DNA of 64,000 bases from CAVXEH01 sp963805645 (GTDB taxonomy: Bacteria > Chloroflexota > Limnocylindria > QHBO01): the NCBI GenBank assembly GCA_963805645.1, contig CAWDVA010000008.1, forward strand, positions 1-64,000, read 5' to 3'. Shown here piece after piece: positions 58,476-64,000 of this stretch. Each line of letters begins with the position of its first letter. Positions within the stretch are counted from its first letter, which is position 1. The translations under genes were made by a program, and so were the position numbers. The notes under the pieces were generated by a model. That model was not told the DNA's origin. It saw only the letters and a list, made by a program, of their open reading frames with translations, and searched no databases.

Positions 58476-60081
58476 GGTTCTCCTCCAGGTGCATCACCAG
58501 CTCGACGGTCTGCCCGTCGGCGTCGGGGGTGACGTGCATGGCATCCACGAGGCTCTGGATCAGGAACAGGCCCCAGCCGCGCGGCGGCTGCTCCCCGCGG
58601 AGCTTCGCGGCGATGTCCGGCGTCTCGGTGATGGGGATGGGATGCTCTCCGTGGTCCCGGATCTCCACGACCAGGTCGCGGTCGCGGCGCAGGACCCGGA
58701 CGTCGACCGGGATCACCGGGTCGTTGTGGTTTCCGTGCTCGATGGCGTTCATGGCCGTCTCGGCGACCGCGGTCTTGAGCTTCTCGAGGCGCTCGCCGGC
58801 GAGCCCCGCTGGCGCCGCCGCGTCCGCCACGCGGCGCATCACCTCGCGCTCGTTGCCGGCCTCGGACGGCACCTGGAACTCGGCGAGCACGCCGGCGGAG
58901 GCTGCGTCCGGCGAGGTGTCGGTCGCGGTTCCGGACGCGTCGCCCTCCCACCGCAGCGCGACCAGGGTGATGTCGTCCTCCTGCTCCCAGCCCGGCCCGG
59001 TGAACCGCTCGAGCTCCGCCAGGACGCGGGCGATCACGCCGCCGCGACCCTCGCGGGGCTGGGCCACCAGGTCGCCGAGGCGGGGGATGCCGAACATCTC
59101 GCGGTCAGGGGCGTGCGCCTCGGCGATGCCGTCCGAGTGGAGGAGGACCACCTGGCCGCGAGCAAGCTGCGCGGTCGTTTCGTCGTACGCCATGCCGGGC
59201 ATGAGGCCCAGCGGCATCCCGGTCGCGCGGAGTTCGGTGGCGCCGTCATCGGTCCGCACGAAGGGAAGGTTGTGACCGGCATTCGCGAAGCGGAGCGCTC
59301 CCGTGCGTGGGTCCAGGACGCCGTACAGGCAGGTGACGAACATGCGCGAGGGGATGTCGCCGTGGAGGAGATCGTTGACCCGGGCGAGCACGGCACCGGG
59401 ATCGCCCAGCTCCTCGCCCGCGGCGCGGAGCAGGGACCGGGTGGCAGCCATCACCATGGCGGCCGGGACGCCCTTGTCGGTCACGTCGCCGACGGTGAAG
59501 GCAATGGTCCCGTCCGGCCGCTCCAGGACGTCGTAGAAGTCGCCGCCCACCGCGCGCGCCGGGCGATAGAAGGCCTCGATGCTCCAACCAGCAGGCTGCG
59601 GCAGCTCGACCGGGAGGAAGTGCTGCTGGATCAGCTGCGCGACGGCGAGCTCCTGCTCCATGCGCTGGCGCTCGCGCGCCTCCGCTTCCTGCTCCCGGAC
59701 CAGCTGCGCCACGCGAAGCGCGGGTGCGGCCTGTCCGGCCAGGTTGTCGAGGAGGCGCCGATCGTCGGAGGAGTATTCCTGCTCGGAGCGACGCGGACCC
59801 AGGTTCAGGGTGCCGATCAGCTCGCCGGAGCTCACGAGCGGAACGACCAGCTTGACCCCCGCGTCGCGGAGCTCGCGCACGGCGGTCGAATCCAGGGTCA
59901 GGGTGTCGAGATCTACCGGGCCGTTCGCGGCCTGGAGATAGGCCAGCAGCGGATCGTTCTCGGTGATCTCGACGGCCGGCGTCTCGGCCAGGGTCTCGAC
60001 CGAAGCTTGGGGTAGCTCGGCTTCCGCGCGTCGGTTGCCGCGTCGCACGACGCGTCGCAGGGCCTGGGTGAAGGTCGTCAT
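58468..60081 (-). CDS. Fused GAF / SpoIIE-type PP2C phosphatase / HATPase anti-sigma regulator
   Basis: The 537-residue protein has a GAF-like sensor (TAVRELRDAGVKLVVPLVSSGELIGTLNLGPRR) at the N-terminus. A PP2C/SpoIIE phosphatase follows at about 150-350, with metal Asp residues in AVGGDFYDVLERPDG, TVGDVTDKG and LLHSDGIAEAHA and DDITLVALRW. A C-terminal RsbW-type HATPase has the N box AVAETAMNAIEHGNH and GWGLFLIQSLVDAM. Kinase and opposing phosphatase of the STAS proteins are thus in one chain. The ATG at 60081 (MTTFTQAL) is preferred; 60114 is an alternative. Confidence 0.88.
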   Translation of the reverse strand: MTTFTQALRRVVRRGNRRAEAELPQASVETLAETPAVEITENDPLLAYLQAANGPVDLDTLTLDSTAVRELRDAGVKLVVPLVSSGELIGTLNLGPRRSEQEYSSDDRRLLDNLAGQAAPALRVAQLVREQEAEARERQRMEQELAVAQLIQQHFLPVELPQPAGWSIEAFYRPARAVGGDFYDVLERPDGTIAFTVGDVTDKGVPAAMVMAATRSLLRAAGEELGDPGAVLARVNDLLHGDIPSRMFVTCLYGVLDPRTGALRFANAGHNLPFVRTDDGATELRATGMPLGLMPGMAYDETTAQLARGQVVLLHSDGIAEAHAPDREMFGIPRLGDLVAQPREGRGGVIARVLAELERFTGPGWEQEDDITLVALRWEGDASGTATDTSPDAASAGVLAEFQVPSEAGNEREVMRRVADAAAPAGLAGERLEKLKTAVAETAMNAIEHGNHNDPVIPVDVRVLRRDRDLVVEIRDHGEHPIPITETPDIAAKLRGEQPPRGWGLFLIQSLVDAMHVTPDADGQTVELVMHLEENHD

Positions 60082-60133
60082 CGGCTCCGATTCTCGTTCG
60101 GGGGTGTCCGCCAATCGTTACGAGAAGTTGGAC

Positions 60134-60595
60134 CTAGGTCCGGGGAAGATCCGTGGTCGGTCCCAGTTCGCCGCCCTCCATCATCCGCTTGAGATTCGCC
60201 AGGCCGCGCTCCCACCCGCGTTCGTACGGGCCCACGAAGAGAGGACCGATGAGCCGCATAAGCCCGCGGAGGCGGAAGGTCGAGTCAACGTCGACCCGCG
60301 TGCCTTCCCCGATCGGCTCCAAGGTGAGCGTGATGTCGAACGGCGCGCTGGGTGAGAGCCCGCGCATGCCGGCCAGCCGCGGCGGCTCGTAGGCCGTGAC
60401 GACCGCGTCATTCTCGCTCGCGCGTCCCAGGAACATCACGCGGGCACGGCGAACCGAGCCCATGCCATGCGGCGGCGGGGTGGTCCACCACTCCTCCACC
60501 TGGGCCGGGTACCAGCGCCCGGTGAGGGTGACGTCAGTCAGGACGGAGAAGACATCCTCGATGGGCCGCCGGATCTCGGCGGTGTGGCGCGTCAT
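60134..60595 (-). CDS. SRPBCC-family protein
   Basis: The 153-residue SRPBCC (START-like) ligand-binding fold reads HTAEIRRPIEDVFSVLTDVTLTGRWYPA at the N-terminus, FDITLTLEPIGEGTRVDVDSTFRLRG in the middle strands, and a C-terminal helix YERGWERGLANLKRMME. Polyketide cyclase or CoxG-like relatives bind hydrophobic ligands; the role here is unknown. Only 19 bases separate it from the start of the phosphatase gene downstream on the same strand. Confidence 0.8.
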   Translation of the reverse strand: MTRHTAEIRRPIEDVFSVLTDVTLTGRWYPAQVEEWWTTPPPHGMGSVRRARVMFLGRASENDAVVTAYEPPRLAGMRGLSPSAPFDITLTLEPIGEGTRVDVDSTFRLRGLMRLIGPLFVGPYERGWERGLANLKRMMEGGELGPTTDLPRT

Positions 60596-60653
60596 GAGCG
60601 CGCTGCACCGGCCGGCGATATGACACCGGGCCGGAGGTCGGCGGGGATCATGG

Positions 60654-61061
60654 TTACCGGGACGGTGCGGCCGCCGACCGAGCCGGCGACCGGTCGAAGG
60701 CTGCGGCGCTCCACAGAATTGTGAACAGGAGCTGGACGGCCACAATGCCCAGCAGCCGCGCATCGCCCAGGCCGGATGCCATGGCGAGAACCGTGACAAC
60801 GGTGCCGGCGGCCCAGGCCACGGCGTTGCCAATCACGATTCCCCGCCACGCGCCGCCATCGGTCACCCCTCGGGCGAACCAGTTGAGCGCGGCATAGCCG
60901 ATGTAGGAGGCGCAGGCAAGCCGGACGAGCGCCACGCCCGTCGGATCGAGGGTGAGGCCGACGACGCCGGCCATGGCGGCGGGGGCGATGAGGCCTGCGC
61001 CGCCGGAGAGGAGGGAGAAGATCGCGGCGATGGTGGCCAGCCGGTGGGGTGACATGCGCAC
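60654..61061 (-). CDS. Small four-helix membrane protein, unrecognised
   Basis: The 135-residue membrane protein has helices at about 6-28 (RLATIAAIFSLLSGGAGLIAP), 45-60, 72-92 (GIVIGNAVAWAAGTVVTVLAMASG) and 101-118 (RLLGIVAVQLLFTILWSAA). This recalls DUF4345-like or other short four-helix families, not firmly. No motif gives a function. It lies on the minus strand near the SRPBCC gene. Confidence 0.65.
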   Translation of the reverse strand: MRMSPHRLATIAAIFSLLSGGAGLIAPAAMAGVVGLTLDPTGVALVRLACASYIGYAALNWFARGVTDGGAWRGIVIGNAVAWAAGTVVTVLAMASGLGDARLLGIVAVQLLFTILWSAAAFDRSPARSAAAPSR

Positions 61062-61145
61062 AGGCTCCTCGTGTGCTCGCGTTCAGCTCGGCTGCCGGGA
61101 GATCCGGCGGCAGGGAAGGGTCGCGGGCGAGCCGTTCGCGAAGCG

Positions 61146-62342
61146 TTACGAACCATCTTGTCGGATCGGTTCGTCACGGATGCGGAGCCAGACCCACGCC
61201 GTGGTGGGTCGCAGGGTGCCGGCCGCCGCGGCGAGCAGCTCGGCCTCGACGGCGTGGAGATCCAGGCGGTCCCGGAGCCGTGCCCCGAAGCCGTCGGCGA
61301 CCAGCGCCAGGTCGTAGCGATTGCGGTCGAAGCGGCGGTCGACCCAGCGCTGGATCCGCGAGCGGGCCGGCCGGAGGAGCGTGGCGGCGGCGAGCGTTGT
61401 GGCCGCCACGGCATAGGTCCGGCCGCCCGTGACGCTGGCGAGCAGCTCGGAGAGGACGAGGATGCCGCCGACCTCGATGCCCAGCAGGAACGCCGAGAGC
61501 ACGGCGTAGGTCAGCGTGCGCTTGATGACGAGGTCGATGTCATAGAGGCGGTAGCGGGTAATGGCGATCGCAAGGGAGATCGGCAGGGGGAGCATCCCCA
61601 GTGCCCAGGCGACATCGGCCAGCACGCCGCCCGGGATGACGTTCGAGACGGTGATTCCGGCGAGCATTGCCACCATCCCGAACAGGATCCACTTCAGCTG
61701 CTGGCGCTCGGCGCCCCGCGACCGCCGGAAGCGCACCGCCAGGGCCACGGCCCCGGCGCCGAACAGGATCACGTAAATGAAGAAGCCGGCCTGGACGACG
61801 TCGTAGAGGGGCTTGAGGGCGGGCACGAAGATCGGGTTCGCGCCGTCGATCCCGCCCTGGCCCGCGCCGCCGCCGGGATCACCGAGAGCGAAGATCACGA
61901 TCACGACCAGCAGGGTGATCCCGACCGCGACGTAGACGCGGTTCCACGCCGGGGTCAGGGGCCGGCCGGTCGGGACGACGAAGGCCAGCAGCACCGGGCA
62001 GGACAGCGCGAGGATCCATGTCCACGACAGGGCGGCACCAATCTGCGGGAAAGGGACGGCGAGGGTGTGGTCGAACCCGGCAATTGCGTATCGTTCCACC
62101 GCGAAGGATCCGACCATGGCCAGGCAGAGCAGGCCCAGGAGCCATCCCACGCTGTTGCCGCGCTCGCGCGCGGCGATCAGGCCGCCCGCGATCCCGTAGG
62201 ACAGGAGCAGCGGGACCATGATCGGGTCGCTCGGGTTTCCCGCTCGGGGATCGACGGCCTCCAGCCATAGGCCGGCGGCGCCCAGCACGGCGGCGACCGC
62301 GAGCGGCATCCAGGGAAGAGCTCCCCGCAGCACCCGGCTCAT
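61146..62342 (-). CDS. 7TM-type sensor-like membrane protein without kinase domain, copy 1
   Basis: The 398-residue protein has about eight or nine hydrophobic segments. A cytoplasmic part follows with YRLYDIDLVIKRTLTYAVLSAFL, the motif LLRPARSRIQRWVDRRFDRNRYDLA and a final amphipathic segment (GARLRDRLDLHAVEAELLAAAAGT, ending WVWLR). In Actinobacteria and Chloroflexota this architecture heads sensor histidine kinases; here the HisKA/HATPase domains are absent. It may sense signals for another protein or be an adaptor. Start ATG at 62342 overlaps the upstream gene stop by four bases. Confidence 0.75.
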   Translation of the reverse strand: MSRVLRGALPWMPLAVAAVLGAAGLWLEAVDPRAGNPSDPIMVPLLLSYGIAGGLIAARERGNSVGWLLGLLCLAMVGSFAVERYAIAGFDHTLAVPFPQIGAALSWTWILALSCPVLLAFVVPTGRPLTPAWNRVYVAVGITLLVVIVIFALGDPGGGAGQGGIDGANPIFVPALKPLYDVVQAGFFIYVILFGAGAVALAVRFRRSRGAERQQLKWILFGMVAMLAGITVSNVIPGGVLADVAWALGMLPLPISLAIAITRYRLYDIDLVIKRTLTYAVLSAFLLGIEVGGILVLSELLASVTGGRTYAVAATTLAAATLLRPARSRIQRWVDRRFDRNRYDLALVADGFGARLRDRLDLHAVEAELLAAAAGTLRPTTAWVWLRIRDEPIRQDGS

Positions 62343-63520
62343 GCGTCGCGGATCCAGACACCGATGAACGCCGGATGCATGGCACGGTCCACCGATCCGC
62401 GCAGGTCGTCCACGACGGCGTCGAGCTCCACCTCGTCGCGCAGCCGCGTGGAGAACGCATCTGCGATCCGCTGCGCATCGTATCGGCTCCGATAGAACCG
62501 CCGGTCGACGGCGGCCTGGACGCGTCGCCGGATCGGCCCGAAGAGGGCCGCCACCAGCAGGGTGGAGCCAGCGACGGCGAGCTCGGTCGTCCGGACGATG
62601 CTCGCGAGGAGGGCCTGCAGGGCGAGGACCGAACCGACGTAGACCGCCGCAAGCACGATCGTCAGCGCCGCGTAGACCAGCGCCCGGTTGATGAGGTGGT
62701 CGATGTCGAAGAGCCGATGGCGCACGATCGCGATGCCGATCGCCACCGGAATGCCCAGCAGCGCGACCGCGAGGAGCGTGGCCCCCACGGTCTGGTCGTG
62801 GACCTCGCTCGCGAGGAGCAGGTAGAGGACGAAGGTGGCGGCCGCGACGCTCGCCGCCAGGGCGAGCCACTTGAGCTGCTGACGCTCGAGGCCGCGTGCG
62901 CGGCGGAAGCGGACGATCACCGCGGCGCTGGCGAGGGCCAGGCCGGCAACCAGCAGCATGACGCCGACCACCGCCATCGCTGCCACGATCCCCGGGGTAT
63001 CGGGCGGGACCAGTCCTTCGGGTCGAGGGAGCGTTGCCCGACGCCAGAAGCCCAGCGCGAGCCCCACGGTTCCACTCAGGACTCCCGCGGCGACGATCGT
63101 GGCCCATGGCCGCCAGCGCGGTGACGGGAGCCGGCCGGTCGGGAAGACGAGAAGCGGGAACGCTCCCACCGCGGCCATGGTCGGAACCCAGATCCACGAC
63201 TCGAGCCACGCGCCCACCCATGCCGCGGGCACGGCGCCCGGTGCCGCGAGCAATCCATAGACAGCGTAGTAGTGCCCGGCGAACTGGAGGGCGGAGAGCA
63301 GGGCCCCGGCGATCATCAACCATCCGATCGGGTTCTCCGGGCGACGCCGGGCGATGGGCAGCCCCGACAGCGTGAAGACCACGGCGGCCACGCCCTGGAA
63401 GCCGGGAAATCCCCAGTCCGCGGCGCGGAGCGGCAGCGGCCAGCTCGCGATCACGAGGACGATGCCTGCGAGCAGCGCCAGGGTCTCGAGGGACAGGCTC
63501 GAGATGAGGATGGCGCTCAT
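62339..63520 (-). CDS. 7TM-type sensor-like membrane protein without kinase domain, copy 2
   Basis: The 393-residue protein is paralogous to its two neighbours, with motifs HRLFDIDHLINRALVYAALTIVL, GPIRRRVQAAVDRRFYRSRYDAQRIADAF and LRDEVELDAVVDDLRGSVD. Eight or nine hydrophobic segments are seen, but no kinase domain. It is co-translated with the copy upstream (63517) and downstream (62342) by ATGA overlaps. The row suggests a heteromeric membrane assembly or an amplified family. Confidence 0.75.
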   Translation of the reverse strand: MSAILISSLSLETLALLAGIVLVIASWPLPLRAADWGFPGFQGVAAVVFTLSGLPIARRRPENPIGWLMIAGALLSALQFAGHYYAVYGLLAAPGAVPAAWVGAWLESWIWVPTMAAVGAFPLLVFPTGRLPSPRWRPWATIVAAGVLSGTVGLALGFWRRATLPRPEGLVPPDTPGIVAAMAVVGVMLLVAGLALASAAVIVRFRRARGLERQQLKWLALAASVAAATFVLYLLLASEVHDQTVGATLLAVALLGIPVAIGIAIVRHRLFDIDHLINRALVYAALTIVLAAVYVGSVLALQALLASIVRTTELAVAGSTLLVAALFGPIRRRVQAAVDRRFYRSRYDAQRIADAFSTRLRDEVELDAVVDDLRGSVDRAMHPAFIGVWIRDA

Positions 63521-64000
63521 TGCCGGCCGCTCGCCCTGTGCCGCACCCAGACGCTCACCGTGGCCGGCAGGAGGGCGGCGCGCGCGGTGGCCGCCAGCTC
63601 GTCCACGACGTCGTCAAGGTCCAGCCGGTCCCGCAGTCGGGTGCCGAAGCCGTCGGCGATCCGCGCCGCGTCGTACCGGCTGCGGTCGAAGCGGCGGTCG
63701 ACCCAGCCCTGGATTCGGCGCCGGGCCGGCTGGAAGAGCGCCGCAACCCCCAGGGTCGTGGCCGCGACGGCGTAGGTCTGCTCCCGGGTGATGCTCGACA
63801 GCACCGTCTGGAGGAGAAGGACGCCCCCGATCTCCACGCCCACCAGCACGATCGTCAGGACGCCGTAGCTGATCGTGCGCTTGATGACCAGGTCGATGTC
63901 CAGGAGCCGATGGCGCAGGATGGCGATGCCGATGGCGAACGGCGTCGCGGCGACGCACAGGAGCCCGCCGACCCAGGTGACGTCGCTGAGGAACCCGGTG
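63517..64000 (-). CDS. 7TM-type sensor-like membrane protein, copy 3 (partial, cut by window end)
   Basis: The C-terminal 160 residues or so are visible; the frame is open to the last base and continues beyond the window. Motifs: LRHRLLDIDLVIKRTISYGVL, FQPARRRIQGWVDRRFDRSRYDAARIADGF and TRLRDRLDLDDVVDELAATARA. The closest match inside the window is copy 1 (61146-62342). The stop overlaps the copy 2 start. Confidence 0.75.
   Translation of the reverse strand, partial: TGFLSDVTWVGGLLCVAATPFAIGIAILRHRLLDIDLVIKRTISYGVLTIVLVGVEIGGVLLLQTVLSSITREQTYAVAATTLGVAALFQPARRRIQGWVDRRFDRSRYDAARIADGFGTRLRDRLDLDDVVDELAATARAALLPATVSVWVRHRASGRQ

Noticed and set aside
55485..58532. A 1015-codon plus-strand frame over the flavoprotein and STAS genes
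   Set aside because: Antisense shadow; the minus-strand genes have intact motifs and ribosome binding sites.
1..64000. CRISPR arrays, tRNA or rRNA genes, insertion sequences
   Set aside because: No regularly spaced repeats, cloverleaf-like sequence, ribosomal segments or transposase motifs were seen; a covariance-model search would be needed to exclude a small RNA.

Overview
GC-rich, gene-dense bacterial chromosome. The two long hydrogenase and Hdr operons are built from genes overlapping by 4 bases (ATGA, GTGA or TTGA). Twin-arginine and lipoprotein signals, many short membrane proteins and several apparently leaderless promoters fit an uncultured high-GC Gram-positive-like lineage. I favour Chloroflexota (for example Limnocylindria-like) over Actinomycetota, but the window has no rRNA or other phylogenetic anchor, so this is inference. 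I found no tRNA, rRNA, CRISPR array, insertion sequence or phage gene.

Layout. 0-3.9 kb: a zone of gene debris (frameshifted DinB-like gene, LuxR HTH remnant, truncated DUF1801 gene, truncated membrane gene) around an intact Phd/VapC toxin-antitoxin pair and two small enzymes. 3.9-7.2 kb: MacB-type ABC exporter, TMEM175-like channel, DinB protein. 7.4-16.5 kb: an unusual three-gene glutamate-synthase-like operon (degenerate FMN-domain partner, catalytic FMN/Fe-S subunit, fused amidotransferase-GXGXG subunit), histidine ammonia-lyase and two Gfo/Idh/MocA oxidoreductases. 17-22.3 kb: DUF6390-like protein, an iron/phosphonate-type ABC importer whose binding protein has a C-terminal frameshift, and a VOC protein. 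22.4-26.9 kb: SorC regulator, class II aldolase, HAD phosphatase, DhaL and DhaK, probably one sugar or short-ketose catabolic operon, closed by a perfect 28-bp palindrome. 27-31.4 kb: atypical receiver protein, giant cyclase-ATPase-TPR signalling protein and an unknown protein.

31.5-44.2 kb is the metabolic core. One minus-strand operon carries an ACT-domain protein, HdrC-HdrB-HdrA and MvhD-MvhG-MvhA with its own endopeptidase: an H2-driven, probably electron-bifurcating group 3c complex. A second minus-strand operon encodes a Tat-exported, membrane-anchored group 1 uptake hydrogenase with cytochrome b and its own endopeptidase. HypA and HypC lie between them on the plus strand; HypB, D, E and F are not in the window. 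Together they would let the cell feed H2 electrons into the membrane quinone pool and into a soluble ferredoxin/disulfide-type couple.

44.4-64 kb: ferritin-like protein, NagZ-type glycosidase, phosphoesterase, sirtuin, P1 peptidase, a pantothenate operon (DUF2520-panC-panB), a cation antiporter, a carotenoid-desaturase-like flavoprotein, an Rsb-type partner-switch module (two STAS proteins and a GAF-PP2C-HATPase fusion), and three tandem paralogous membrane proteins running off the right edge.
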